Positions 45,900 through 58,349 of a stretch of 64,000 nt of DNA are shown in pieces. Origin of the DNA: Periplaneta americana (taxonomy: Eukaryota; Arthropoda; Insecta; Blattodea; Blattidae); NCBI RefSeq assembly GCF_040183065.1, contig NC_091119.1:205782298-205846297 (forward strand), read 5' to 3'. Position numbers and translations under genes: made by a program. The notes under the pieces were generated by a model. The model did no database searches and was not told where the DNA came from. It saw only the letters and a list, made by a program, of their open reading frames with translations. How positions within the stretch are numbered: position 1 is the stretch's first letter; every line of letters begins with the position of its first letter.

Positions 45900-46714
45900 A
45901 GTAACATATAGTGCGTTTGAGACGTTATATATCTACAGTCTTACACTATTTAATAACACACGAACAACAATTGAATGAATTTATAAATTGTACCAACAAA
46001 GACTTTCCTACATTTTTTCCAAATAAAAAAGAAATCCTTCTAAAGAAAGAACAAAAATTGTTCCTCTCCTGAATATTCGCGGACACCCAGAATGAGCTTC
46101 GATGACCACAATTTGAGTCTTTTTAAAGAAGATAACCATAACCTTTCTTAAAGTGCAAAATTTCTTCAATTTGAACTTATTGCTGTTAATCAGCCCCCTT
46201 TTTTCCCCCAGTTCACTTTACGTTAAATTAAAGTTCTCTGAAAATGCTATAGACGGAGCCCCTAAACCAATTTTTCATAAAATTTCAATGAGTCCCTTCT
46301 GTATGTGTGCCCATTTTCAAAGACATTTTAAACACACAAAAAAAAAATAGTTCCAAAATTCTCACCAAATAGGAAAACTTGCAAAAATGTACTTGATTTC
46401 GTTTGTAATACAAGAATATTACACAAAGAATGTACTGATAAAAGAGTGTAGTTTTGCTTCACATTTTTTTAAAGTCAAGTCTACTTTTTTTCAGGACAGT
46501 AATATAATTATTTTGTAGGCTTTAACTCAAATATATCGTTAATACTGATTTTATTTTGGAAAATATAACAAATATCACTACTCATATTCACTTAGATTAA
46601 TAATAACCCCAGAATCTAACCCACCTATTATTACATTGACGACTTTCAAGGGTCCGCGAAAATACTGATTTATAGAACTTCTGCCTGAATTTTTTTATTT
46701 TTTTCTTTCAAAGT
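45900..46714. other. Intergenic, nothing recognised
   Basis: No supported feature. Confidence 0.5.
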
Positions 46715-47240
46715 TTTCTGCCCAATGGTAGGTCCTTCATGGAAATACAACATTCACTTATCTTCATATTATTGTCTTCCACTTAGTCTTTGGATACGAT
46801 CCCAATATTTCAATATTGTCAATCATCTGAAATATTCTTCTTTCCCGAACTTTTCTGCCGTTCACCATTCCTTCCAGTGCATTCTTCAGTAGCCAGTTTC
46901 TTCTTAGCCAGTAACGTAATCAATCATTTTTCTCTTCCTGTTCAGTTTCAGCATTATTCTTTCTTTACCCACTCTTTCTAGCACAGCTTCATTCCATATT
47001 CTGTCTGTTCATTTCACAAGCTCCATTTTACCCATATCCTCATTTCAAATACTTCTAGTCGTTTCTCTTCACTTCGTCGTAATGTTCATGTATCTGCTCC
47101 ATACAATTCCACACTCCACACAAAGCACTTCACTAGTCTCTTCCATAGTCCTTTTCCCAGAAGTCCGCAGAAGATGTTCCTTTGTCTATTAAAAGCTTCC
47201 TTGGCCATTGCTATCCTCCTTTTGACTTCCTTTTGTATAC
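46715..47240 (-). mobile_element. LINE family B, 3' end, decayed
   Basis: The reverse complement matches the 3' part of the LINE at 49440-50095 almost base by base with many substitutions: KRRIAMAKEAFNR, then KCFVWSV, LYGA and ERVGKE-type segments in broken frames. It is an older copy in the opposite orientation. Confidence 0.75.
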
Positions 47241-47920
47241 AATAAGCTGTTTTTTTAATTCCAGCTTATAGGACACAAAAGCTTTACGGCCTGATATTAA
47301 TGTATCAATACACCAACCTTAACAGAACATCATCTACATTCGATAGCTTTGTGGTATCACTGATAATGTTCAGACATTCACCTTCCACACACACACATCT
47401 TGTTCTCGGAGTTATGTAAAGGAAATAATGTGAATTATGGTTATTTTATATTATCTAAAATAACTATCTACAAATTGATACCACGTAATATAGGACGAAC
47501 TTTTTTTTTTCTTGAACGATCTGATATTATGTCTACTTCATTCTGCAACTCTGCTGCCATCTGTGATCTGTGCATTTAATTTATTGAACTTTCTATCGCT
47601 GTCAGGGATATTGCAGATTTCAATGTTATCGATTGATCATTTTCGAAAAGGAATACACTAAACTCCTGCCCCTTGCAGGAAGCTCCAGATCCTACATCCC
47701 ACATCACAAAAGTTGATGACGTATGAAACGAGTACACACCGTTCCAGAGACTGAACAACGATCATTACTCCACTTCACTTTCAGATCCAGTTGCAAGAGG
47801 ACTGACTTCTGTAGTGTCCTCTTTAAATCAATATTGAACATTTTTTCTGGTGACGTACAATTCGTGAGATTCACGTCCCTGCATGTCTCCGAGAACATCG
47901 CGAAGCCTGTCTCAATTATG
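47241..47920. other. Intergenic, nothing recognised
   Basis: A short CA repeat lies near 47388. No supported feature. Confidence 0.45.
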
Positions 47921-47924
47921 CCCG

Positions 47925-48260
47925 GTCGACATTTATATTCTAAGATGGAAGAACAATTCGAAGAAGAGCAGTTTGACTTCAGGAAGGGAAAAGTTATGAG
48001 AGATGCAATTGGACTGCTACGAACAATCGGCGGAAGATACCTAAAGAATAATAAAGAAGTGTATGTAGTATTTGTGGACCTAGAAAAGGCTTTTGACAGA
48101 CTGGATTGGAATAAATTGATGGGAATCCTAAAGTAAATGTGTGCGGATTGGAAAGAGAGAAGGCTGTTCAGTAACCTATATTGTATATGAAACGAGTCAA
48201 AGTCAGGATAGGAGAAGAAATGTCAGGAGGAAGTGAAATAGGGAGAGGAGTAAGGGAGAC
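47925..48260 (+). mobile_element. LINE family B, reverse-transcriptase N-terminal part
   Basis: The frame to 48136 encodes EEEQFDFRKGKVMRDAIGLL, then EVYVVFVDLEKAFDRLDWNK. These are the fingers/palm segments with the first catalytic Asp (FVDLEKAFD) of a non-LTR reverse transcriptase. Frameshifts follow. The element is cut near 48260 and resumes, with the YADD-like region missing, at about 49435. Confidence 0.8.
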
Positions 48261-48285
48261 TGGGGATATTTGATACACAGGGATA

Positions 48286-49013
48286 TACAGGATGTATCCG
48301 GGCTGGTGTTACAAACTTTCAGAGATGATGGGGAAGGGCGCATGTGTCAATTTGAGACGAGGAACCCTGGTCCGAAAATGATCGAATCGAAAGTTATAAG
48401 CAAAAATAGTTGTGTGGAAATGGAATTGTAATTTTGCACCACGTGCCCTCTTTCCCTTAACCTTTGGAACAGTTGTGGAAAGATGGTATGAGGCGAATGT
48501 CTCCTACGTGGGTACTTGACCCGATACAATCTGTGAGCTTGTCTACTGTTCCCATTGGCTCATCCGTATTCGAAAATCAGGTTTGCATATTTCGCTCTCG
48601 TGTACTCCTCCATTTCACTAGGACTGATCGACTGGACACTGCAAGTTGTACACATACACTGCTGTCTATAGACGTGCATATCAGGACCGACCATGTCCGT
48701 TACACATTACGCTATCTACATTGCTTTAGTGTAGTTTCCTGTCCCCATCCCTCAGACAGCGCACTGAATGAAATACTGTAGGTAGACAACGCAAACAACG
48801 TCAGTTGAATACAGTATGTGTAAAATGTACAGATAAATACATATAAATAAGGTGTACAGAGGAATAAAATTATTCCATTTCCACACAACTATTTTTGCTT
48901 GTAACTTTCGACTCGGTCATTTCCGGACAAGGGTTTATCATCTCATATTGATACATGTGCCCTTCGCCATCATCCCTGAAAGTTAGTAACACAAGCCCGG
49001 AAACAGCCTGTAT
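48286..49013. mobile_element. MITE with inverted repeats of about 135 bp
   Basis: The left arm, about 48286-48422 (ACAGGATGTATCCGGGCTGG ...), is mirrored by about 48878-49013 with many substitutions (the reverse reads ACAGGCTGTTTCCGGGCTTG). The arms end inward at AGTTGTGTGGAAATGG. The interior of about 450 bp is non-coding. It separates the two parts of LINE family B. Confidence 0.8.
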
Positions 49014-49434
49014 AATACATGATAAATTTTGGCTCGATCGTTGATATTACTGTTCTGTGATTCATATGTTCTAATAATCACTTCATATTGATGGTTTGTT
49101 GTCATTTGTGGCAAATGCGAAGTTGAAGAATTTTATCTAGAGCTAGAATTGCAATCCTGACCGATCAAAGTAAATTTTACGTAAAATATTCCTCATCATT
49201 TTTCAATAATATGGATAAGATTTATCGATAATCATTTTGTTGGATTGCAAATATCTTTAAGTAATTATGTCCGGCAGCCATGACACCTTGATTGTCCAAA
49301 TTCCTTTTCGACTAAGAGTATAACGTTAGCTTGTTGCATGGAGAAGCATGATACAAGTGAACAGGGGATATGTGATTCGTGTATCAGTCATCCCTGTGTG
49401 GAAACTGCATTTGCATCCATTACCCCTCCTACAA

Positions 49435-50095
49435 ACAGACGAAGACCAAGGTTGTCGGAAGAAAAATAAGAAGGTAAACGTGCGAATACTAAATGAGGCA
49501 GTAGAGCAAGTGGACAGCTTCAAATACTTGGGATGTACTATAAGCAGTAACATGAGCTGCTGCCAGGAAGTCAAAAGGAGAATAGCAATGGCAAAGGAAG
49601 CTTTTAATAGAAAAAGGAGCATCTTCTGCGGACCTCTGGAAAAAGAACTAAGGAAGAGACTAGTGAAGTGCTTTGTGTGGAGTGTGACATTGTATGGGGC
49701 AGAAACATGTACATTACGACGAAGTGAAGAGAAGCGAATAGAAGCATTTGAAATGTGGATATGGAGAAGAATGGAACGTGTGAAGCGGACAGACAGAATA
49801 AGAAATGAAGCTGTGTTGGAAAGAGTGGGTGAAGAAAGAATTATGCTGAAACTGATCAGAAAGAGGAAAAGAAATTGACTGGATCACTGGCTGAGAAGAA
49901 ACTGCCTATTGAAGGATGCACTGGAAGGAATGGGGAACGGGAGAAAAGTTTGGGGCAAAAGAAAATATCAGATGATAGACAACATTAAGATATATGGATC
50001 ATATGCGGATGCAAAGAGGAAGGCATAAAATAGGAAAAATTGAAGAATGCTGGGTTTGCAGTGAAAGACCTGCCCTTGGACAGAACACTATGAAT
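49435..50095 (+). mobile_element. LINE family B, C-terminal part and 3' end
   Basis: The frame at 49465-49878 encodes NKKVNVRILNEAVEQVDSFK, then YLGCTISSNMSCCQEVKRRI and VTLYGAETCTLRRSEEKR. A TGA at 49876-49878 then breaks a frame that continues LDHWLRRNCLLKDALEG. The YLG...LYG.ET order is typical of RTE/BovB-like LINEs. Confidence 0.8.
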
Positions 50096-50183
50096 GAACG
50101 GATTTCTTTCGTGGAGTTAAGACAATCATGTCTCCCCTTTCACATCACCAGGAATATATAGACATACAACATTTTTGGATAGC

Positions 50184-50401
50184 GTCGACCTGGTTGGCGA
50201 GTTGGTATAGCGCTAGCCTTCTATGCCCAAGGTTGCGGGTTCGATCCCGAGCATTTAAGTGTGCTTAAATGCGACAGGCTCATGTCAGTAGATTTACTGG
50301 TATGTAAAAGAACTCCTGCGGGACAAAATTCCGGCACATCCGGCGACGCTGATATAACCTCTGCAGTTGCGAGCGTCGTTAAATAAAACATAACATTTCT
50401 A
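50184..50401 (+). mobile_element. tRNA-derived SINE, family 2, with 18-bp target duplication
   Basis: Near-identical to 45678-45897, but missing part of the sequence after the B-box. The 18-bp ACAACATTTTTGGATAGC flanks it at 50166-50183 and 50402-50419, proof of retroposition by LINE machinery. Confidence 0.9.
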
Positions 50402-50419
50402 ACAACATTTTTGGATAGC

Positions 50420-50936
50420 AGCGAAGAAACTAAAGAGGGAGAAAGAAATAGAGGATCTAGAGAGAAAAGGAAGATATGATTTAGTCCAATGTTCTCTCTC
50501 TCTCTCTCTTTCTCAAACACAACCTGAAGTTAGACTTGGAATGGGTGTCCACAACGATCTGTACATCGAAGTAAAAAGCCACCTGCAGAAAGTAAATAAA
50601 AACAAAGGAGTATCTGATATATACTAAAATATTACAAAGTCACAGTCATTCTACATTTTAAACTAAGTTTTAATGAATCATGTTATTAAAAAAAAAATTG
50701 AGACATTAAACATAAGAGATGGAAGTTAAAAACTGTGAATTTCCAATCGGTCACGTAACTATCATGTGTGTAACACTAAATAATGCTCCACGCCGTATAA
50801 TTTAACCTCATAGCTAACAATGTTATTCTGAAACACTTCCTTCCATTTGTACGGATCGGAATTCCGTAATGACTTAATGCCATGTATTTAAATTATATAA
50901 TGACGCAAGGAAATTGACAACAATATTAACAGTGTG
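50420..50936. other. Upstream region of the third gene
   Basis: A short (CT)n tract lies at 50495-50510. No clear TATA box or other promoter element could be fixed. Confidence 0.4.
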
Positions 50937-51023
50937 ATGTGGATGCTTGCTGTCGTGGCATTTCTGCTGCACCGAAGTCAAGTACTCCAAGATCAACACT
51001 ACCGAAGATCCAAAACGGTCGTT

Positions 51024-51105
51024 ATGTTCTTAATCAATACAATTGTATTACTTTTTCTTTCCTGTGTGGTCGTGTGTGATACAGAGACTCAAGAATCGCA
51101 AAATC
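51024..51105 (+). CDS. Secreted protein of unknown function, exon 1
   Basis: The ATG at 51024 starts MFLINTIVLLFLSCVVVCDT, a typical signal peptide with cleavage near the VVVC-D junction, then ETQESQN. The exon ends after one base of a split codon at donor GTAAGT (51106). The frame is open further upstream to ATGs at 50934 and 50937, but the added residues (HRSQVLQDQHYRRSK) would bury the signal peptide, so I prefer 51024. The next exon is 3.5 kb downstream. Confidence 0.65.
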
Positions 51106-51149
51106 GTAAGTTACTTGTTAATAAATTAAGTGTTACTAAACTGAAATAT

Positions 51150-51274
51150 AAAATTTACGAACATTTATTTATTTATTCACTCTTTCATTCAATTTATTTA
51201 TTTATTCATTTATTCATTTAGTCATTTATTTAATTAATTAATTTATTTATTTATTTATTTATTTATGTATGTAT

Positions 51275-51353
<79 letters not shown>

Positions 51354-51357
51354 TTAA
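51150..51357. repeat. (TTTA)n microsatellite
   Basis: About 190 bp of imperfect ATTT tetramers in the first intron of the third gene. Confidence 0.95.
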
Positions 51358-51529
51358 ATCCATTAAGTCACACTGGTAAGTTCTTCAGGACTTTCACTTC
51401 CTACATCACACAGCCTTCTGGATTATGTTCTTGATCCCAATCAGAAGGTTAGTACAAAATTTTACATTACAGCACTGGGTTATGGATGTAACAAAATCGC
51501 CATATATTAATACTATGGAACATAAAATG

Positions 51530-51769
51530 AAGGGTTCAGAGCCATGTGGGCCAAGCGCCATGTATTAAAAAAAAACTGAAAAAGCAAGGGTTAAACTTAT
51601 GTTAATACCATAGTTTAATGAAGATTGATATATCATTTAGTTTTCATGTGTATACTTTCTATTACTTGGTATATTTTTCCATTGAATTATGGTAATAACT
51701 TCATTTTAACCCTTGTTTTCTATGGTTTTAGTAAATGGCGCTTGGCCCACTATGGTTCTGAATCCTTCA
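51530..51769. mobile_element. MITE with inverted repeats of about 80 bp
   Basis: GAAGGGTTCAGAGCCATGTG...GGGCCAAGCGCCAT...AAGGGTTAAA at the left is mirrored by TTTAACCCTTG...ATGGCGCTTGGCCCACTATG...CCTTCAA at the right. A second copy is inside the Helitron at about 37685-37868. No coding sequence. Confidence 0.8.
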
Positions 51770-52400
51770 AATATACATAGTTTCGTGTAAAAATGTTGCG
51801 TGATGTGCTATTTTTTATGTCATTTCTGAATTCAGCACACAAAACTACAGACAGGAGAGCTAAAATATTTAAAAACGCTTTTTCATCGCAGGCCTGTGTT
51901 ATCGGCGCATGTCCTACGTCGTGAATAAGCCATTAGTTATATCGTGAAACCTACCTGCGTGTCGGGAAAAGAAGAAAGTGGACTGAGAAGCTTCCCTCCC
52001 TCGTAACGCTTCGACTCGTGGCTAGCCAGCTCATTTATCCACACCATAAGTTCTCTCGAGATAATGAATGACACATAGAATACTCATATGCTAATTATTA
52101 GACAATTTTTGTTGTACTTTTGATCCAGGGAATTACTAATTACACATTAAGTTCAACGATGTCGTCATTTATGAAACGAAAGGTTATAAGTAGACTTCGT
52201 GGAATTGCCACGAGAATCGCTGTAAACACTGAGCAGTATACTGCGGTTACAATAAAACCTGTATCCTGCATTCAAGAAATATAATGAATGATCATTGAAG
52301 TAGGAAATGCCTAAACATGTAAATACACAATTATTTTGTAGTGAGATATATTAACTCTTAAAATTTAATGTAAGATACTCACATCATCCTTGAATATGTG
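51770..52400. other. Intron sequence, nothing recognised
   Basis: No supported feature. Confidence 0.45.
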
Positions 52401-52415
52401 CATTGCAGTGAAGAG

Positions 52416-53048
52416 TTATGTACATTTCGAGCGACTGCAAAGTAACCTCCCCCGATGGTCACTTAAACAGTTTTTATTTTGGGAAAATGTACGTTCAACA
52501 ACACACGATGTAATACGTACACACTTGAAGAAAGGAAAGTCACTACTTTTTAGTACATCAACTTCAGGTGTCTTGTCGTGACCTGATAGTACATCATTTA
52601 TAATACGAAGTTGTGAATAGGCAGAATTTTTAGCAATAATGTTTCTCAACTTACATTTCACTTTTTCTGAGATTAGTGAATTGTTATTTTGGATAACGGT
52701 TTGTGATACTTTATCCACTATATTAAGGGATTCTGAGAGTTGTAGTTTAGACGATTCTAACAGGATGATGCTTTTGGACGAGATTTTAAAATTAGAATCA
52801 ATGAACAGAATATCTTCCAATAGCAATGATTTTACAGCTGCAACAGTGGAACTGTCTGTGATATCCAATGCATCAATTACCTCCATTATTTTGCAGTAAT
52901 GTTCTGCATAATAATTAACAGCATCCAACCACGTTCCCCAACGGGTCAAGACTGGCTGCGGGGGTAAGGGTATTCCAGGGGAAATTGTTTGGAACAGCAA
53001 CACTCTCATTGTAGCATGTTCGATTGAATTCTTGTCTGCACTGAACAA
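52416..53048 (-). pseudogene. hAT-family transposase C-terminal relic
   Basis: The 210-residue frame contains PVLTRWGTWLDAVNYYAEHY, the Trp-rich segment typical of hAT transposases, and near its end ITSCVVERTFSQNKNCLSDH, the hAT C-terminal dimerisation motif (ER.FS...L.D.R). The N-terminal BED finger and first catalytic residues are absent. The frame is open but truncated and in an intron, so it is a fragment of a dead element. Terminal repeats belonging to it were not found. Confidence 0.75.
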
Positions 53049-53356
53049 ACGTTAAGCTTTGACTATTCCAACCACAGTAATGCAGAAACAAGTGCTTATA
53101 TAGGTATACATTAGCTGTAACTGCTCTATCTATTTGGACCGGTCACAACTCTTAACATGAACTGCTTATACTACGAGACCGGGCGGTCGCTCACCTCCTC
53201 TATACTACCGTACATCGGCAACCTGATTGCATGCTGCGTGTGGCAATTCAACGAAGTGTAGTTATAAGTAATTTTATGGGCGGTATGCGAAGAAATGTGG
53301 CAACTATATATAGTATTTGTTCCTCACTGTTTACATTAGCAGACGACTATTTAGTG

Positions 53357-54473
53357 CAGTGATGTCAACTCATGCCCATAGGAGCAAGCGCGCGCTTTAG
53401 AGCTCAGGAGAGCCTGACCGCTTTACAGCGGAAAGGAAAGAGACAGACGAAAGAGGTAGTATATGCCGCTTGGTGGAGCTATATTCAGGAATGGCCAGCA
53501 CTGATTCAATAGATAAAGGGAAGAGAACTTATTAAAACTGTATCCATGGTAATTTTTAGATTTGTCTGAGAAGTATAAGTGCATTATAAGAATGTAAGTT
53601 TTAATTTTAATGCTCATATTTCACAAGTTTGCTTTTTTAACCAAAAGGAATATTTTCTCAACTTTATTACAGAAAAGTGAAATTTTCAGATATGTTTGTT
53701 TAGTAGCCTTACAGGTATTAGAAGAATGTTTTTTTTTAATCTAATATATCGTAAATACGTATTACTAAATATAGTGTATTAAAATGTTTGAAAATATTCG
53801 CATGGAAAATATTTGTAAGGAAATGAATTAACAAAGCAAATACTGTTACATCACAAACAAAAGATATGTGCCTATGTGTTGGTAAAACGTCAGCTCTATA
53901 GCTTCAGCAGATTTCGAGATAATTTAATATTCTGATACCAGAAAGTTGCGCACCAATATCACTTAAAAGCATAATGCGATAAGAGTTTTATTATGTAATA
54001 TATTAGTTACAGTTATAACGTATACCTAGGCAACTTTGCTTTGTACTATAATATTGTTTTAAATACTTTTACAAGGCTAAAGACTCCATCAGTATCAATG
54101 TCATATTCAGTGTCTTTCTTTGGGATAACTTTCTTTATGAATGATGTTTTTAATTCACTTAGTACAGTATAGTTGTAGTTATTATGGAATTTGTGTGAAT
54201 ATTCCTTCTTTACTCTTTATTATGTTATTAACATTTAAAACACAACTGCAATATAGGCTAAGAAATAGGTGTTAGTACTTTTGTTTTACAGACAATATAG
54301 AAAATAACAAACAGAAAGAAGCCATATAAAAATAACGACATAAAATTTCACGTTCCGTTTGAAGTTTGTGCACCACTGTTTTCTTAATCCAACAGGCTGC
54401 TTATTCCTCCTAGCATACCTAGCGCTTGGCACGACGTCAAGGTCAGAAAAATTCGCTTGCTTTGACATCACTG
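53357..54473. mobile_element. Non-autonomous hAT-type element
   Basis: Inverted ends CAGTGATGTCAA (53357-53368) and TTGACATCACTG (54462-54473). The inner region starts with a GC-rich AGCAAGCGCGCGCTTTAGAG segment. The flanks share only TTTA, so the 8-bp duplication has decayed. No transposase frame inside. Confidence 0.75.
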
Positions 54474-54609
54474 GTTTATGCGTCGGAGCGTTGAAATTTG
54501 TTCGGTAAAGATAAGCGAAGATTAACGAAAATAATAAGCGTTATTTTTTAACGCGGTGTGAAAATCGTTGTACTAAGTAACTATAATATGATACTTTCGT
54601 TTTCTGCAG

Positions 54610-54782
54610 CTAAATACGAGGACTTCAAACACACAGTATCGAGAACTGAACCGAGGGCCAAAGAAGAGCAAGATTTCATTGCTTTGCCACAGAATGAAGA
54701 CGAGGGAGTTTCAACATATGTATTTCCCAAGAAAGATTCTCGCACCGGAGGAAGGCGTGGAAAACAAGTCGCAAAAGACGAG
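54610..54782 (+). CDS. Secreted protein of unknown function, exon 2
   Basis: Acceptor CGTTTTCTGCAG and donor GTAATG. The exon joins exon 1 in phase (split codon gives Pro) and encodes 58 residues: PKYEDFKHTVSRTEPRAKEE, then QDFIALPQNEDEGVSTYVFP, then KKDSRTGGRRGKQVAKDE. It is highly charged, has no Cys, and carries two dibasic pairs (KK, RR). The second follows Gly-Gly, so prohormone-like processing is conceivable but unproven. The exon ends in phase 0. Confidence 0.65.
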
Positions 54783-55405
54783 GTAATGAGAATTTTGAAA
54801 ATGTAACGAAATGAAAACTTGTGATGAATATTTTAAGAGACAAGAGGGGCTGATTTACATAATAATAGTCCCCTCGGTGGTCTCACAGCCACCATGCTCA
54901 CATAACGATTGGTATAATACTTAACATGCTTCCCGGGAAGAAATAGGCCTGTAAAGCTGTAAGTATCGTATTTTAGAATGAATGCTCGTGAAAGAATTAG
55001 TGTAGATTGAACTTTTTTTCATTGCATTTTATATCTACATCTAGATCTATCTTAAATAATTCACAATGTTTGTTCCTTCATTCTGATCAACACGTAACAA
55101 AACTCTAACGCTTTTTAGAGTGATACAAACAAATTCCGTCCTAGGGAAAATCCTGCTGAACATTTTCCACTAAAAGCATTGCTAAAATAAATTACTACTG
55201 CGACTATAATATATTGAAACAGTGATTTCAAAATCCAAAGGATTTACTAATTCCAATATGCAATATTGGTGATACAATTTTTCGGAATATCTCACCAGCT
55301 TTATCTATAAGGCATTCACTCTAGCTGTTCATCAGTTACATTTCGCTTGCATTATGGTATTATAGGATGGGATTCTGCTTTTAGTGCCTCCATCATCCCA
55401 ATAAC
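54783..55405. other. Intron sequence, nothing recognised
   Basis: No supported feature before the AAT microsatellite. Confidence 0.45.
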
Positions 55406-55410
55406 ACTGC

Positions 55411-55462
<52 letters not shown>

Positions 55463-55464
<2 letters not shown>

Positions 55465-56171
55465 GTATATGACTATGTCTCGTGACCAGAATATTGTACC
55501 AAATGGAAATATAAAAATTGGAGATTTATCCTTCGAAGAGGTGGAAAAATTCAAATATCTTGGAGCAACAGTAACAAATATAAATGACACTCGGGAGGAA
55601 ATTAAACACAGAATAAATATGGGAAATGCGTGTTATTATTCGGTTGAGAAGCTCTTATCATCCAGTCTGCTGTCCAAAAATCTGAAAGTTAGAATTTATA
55701 AAACAGTTATATTACCGGTTGTTCTGTATGGTTGTGAAACTTGGACTCTCACTCTGAGAGAGGAACATAGGTTAAGGGTGTTTGAGAATAAGGTGCTTAG
55801 GAAAATATTTGGGGCTAAGCGGGATGAAGTTACAGGAGAATGGAGAAAGTTAGACAACGCAGAACTGCACACATTGTATTCTTCACCTGACATAATTGGG
55901 AACTTAAAATCCAGACCTTTGAGATGGGCAGGGCATGTAGCACGTATGGGCGAATCCAGAAATGCATATAGAGTGTTAGTTGGGAGACCAGAGGGAAAAA
56001 GACCTTTAGGGAGGCCGAGACGTAGATGGGAGGATAATATTAAAATGGATTTGAGGGAGGTGGGATATGATGATAGAGACTGGATTAATCTTGCTCAGGA
56101 TAGGGACCGCTGGCGGGCTTATGTGAGAGCGGCAATGAACCTTCGGGTTCCTTAAAAGCCATTTGTAAGTA

Positions 56172-56172
<1 letters not shown>
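55463..56172 (+). mobile_element. 5'-truncated LINE, family A, inside an AAT microsatellite
   Basis: The frame at 55469-56155 matches the copy at 33903-34756 over its whole length, with few differences, but starts downstream of the YADD motif. It is flanked by (AAT)n on the left (55410-55462) and (AAT/ATT)n on the right (56168-56250), so the target duplication cannot be read. The frame is intact. Confidence 0.85.
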
Positions 56173-56250
<78 letters not shown>

Positions 56251-56254
56251 TAAT

Positions 56255-58097
56255 AAGCCTCTTGATTATCCCCCAGAACTGCTGTATTCTGAATTTAAAG
56301 TATTTAATATCTATCAAATTCATAACGAAGTTTTACTGAATTTTGTACATTTAAACCGAAGTGTATTTAACTTGTATTTACATAAATATACAACTACAAG
56401 ATCAGACAACATATGTTTGACAGAACCTAAATGTACCATGACTGTAGCTCACTACCACTTCAAAACGAACGCGAATGCCAATATAGTAATATGCGTTACA
56501 AGAGCGGTATGTTGAAGTTTTCATGTTCGAGGAAAAGATTGAAAAAGCGAAACGTAGTTGAGCTTTTTTAATTTCCGAGAAATGGAAGAAAATATACCGC
56601 TCGTGTATCGTACATTATTTTGTGCGAAGATCGTTTATTACATACCTGAAAGAGGAATTTCTAATTAGTTGCAATGAAATCTCCAACTTGGTTTCTGTTC
56701 AATGACGGCAAATTTGCAAAACAAAAATATCTATCTTCAACATTGTTGCTTTAAAATGTTTTCTGTGTTTACTATACTCCAGTAGGCCGTGATATACTTC
56801 TGTCTTTTTTCCCCCCAGTCTATAAATGCGAACTTAAAACAAACGGTAAGGTTATGTAATGATTTATTTTTCACTTTAACTTGCATCACGAATGCAGTAA
56901 CTTTAGTGGAGTTGTAGACTTTACTTAATTTTTGCAAATATTTAAAAACAATAATTAACAGTGCAATTTAGGTGAAATTGCAGTGGTAAGTTTCCAATTT
57001 ATAATTATTACTATATTGAACGTCTCTAAAAATAATATGTTAAAAGCCTAAAGCAGTAAAATCAATATGTCACTTAAGCGGTAAGAAAAGGGAAATTGTT
57101 ATGTGTGTTAGGTTGGGAATACTGAATGTGGAATTTTAGACTATCCGCGAATTGGTTTTGTGCGGAAACCAAGCAAATACGCACGATCTCGCACACAAAA
57201 AAATATTGTTATGACGCAACAATTCTCCGGTTGACGGGAAGAAAGGCTTAAGGGTATAACATTTCCTTCATTAACCCGATTGCTAAAAGAGATCCTATAA
57301 CAATAAAGATAATCATGAAATTGCCGAAACATGCCAATTTTCGGATTTACAGCAGTTGTTTAAATCTTTGAAAATTCCTCCTGTAAATTTTGCATAGAGT
57401 GACTTAAGTCCTTTTGCCCGGTATCAGAGAATTATGAGCGAAGCTAACCCAACCCAAGTTGGAAGTTTGATAATCGCGATCTATACAAAAGTCTTAGTGG
57501 TAAACGTGACAGTCAAGTTCCAGGTTCATGGCCGGAAACTGTCAGCCCTATTTACTAGTGAAACAATTAATTAATTTTTTAGTACTTTTCTAACTCGACA
57601 TTAGTATGTTGTAAACTCTCATTTGCGAGAACTAAAAGTATGAAAATATAGGAAGAGAATATTAGAACAATCTCTTATGTCAAAGATCTACAAGACTTCA
57701 AAATGGCAAAGAGAACAGCTGACACCATTCAGCGGAGGCATGAGTATAGAAGCGATGCAACTTACGAAACACCCTGTCGGCCTGACTTAAACGGAAGGCG
57801 TAGTTGAGTCATACATGTAACTCGAAGTTCCTAGTTAGACTGAGGTACGATATTATTGCGATACAAAATATTACGACAAAAATATAACAATTTTAATCAC
57901 TGATAAAACTTAGTCCATATAACACATTATATATTTTGAATTACAAGCTAAACGACTGGCCGTGTACATCGTATCTATCCATCACATCTAAGCTGAATGG
58001 TGTCTCCAGTTTACGTTTTCCTTCTCTTACCTCTTCTAGCTCCTTCGAAGCGAAGTCCACCGGTGAAAAGTTGATATTGTAAGCTTTAAAACTTCAG
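56255..58097. other. Intron sequence; missing exon(s) expected here
   Basis: Exon 2 of the third gene ends in phase 0, whereas the exon at 58098 begins in phase 1. At least one exon of length 1 modulo 3 should therefore lie between 54783 and 58097. Candidate sites at 56819-56845 and 57350-57379 keep phase 0 and do not solve it. Confidence 0.4.
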
Positions 58098-58174
58098 ACG
58101 CTGACTGTCCACCGAAAACATATTGTAATGTCACAACCACTGACGGAATATTCGCGAAGACTGACGAATTGCAT
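58098..58174 (+). CDS. Probable exon of the third gene (Cys-containing)
   Basis: Acceptor TTTAAAACTTCAG, donor GTAAGC. In the frame entered after one base it encodes DADCPPKTYCNVTTTDGIFA, then KTDELH, with two cysteines and one N-glycosylation-type site (NVT). Frame 0 is also open up to the donor, so the phase is inferred from composition. Further exons would have to lie inside or beyond the satellite array. Confidence 0.45.
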
Positions 58175-58349
58175 GTAAGCCTAACCATTGTATTGAATAT
58201 TAATTTCTAAATTATTTTGTTTTCGCAACTATTGCTAACATGCCATTATTGACGTCCACTATTCAGTGCTGTTACACGGCTCCCTACTTCTTAATGGGCC
58301 GGCTTCTTTTATTCCGAATGGGGTTATATTTCTGGGCAGACCCGTCTAC

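Noticed and set aside
56819-56845. 27-nt micro-exon of the third gene
   Set aside because: Splice sites look good, but it leaves phase 0, which does not match the Cys-containing exon at 58098.
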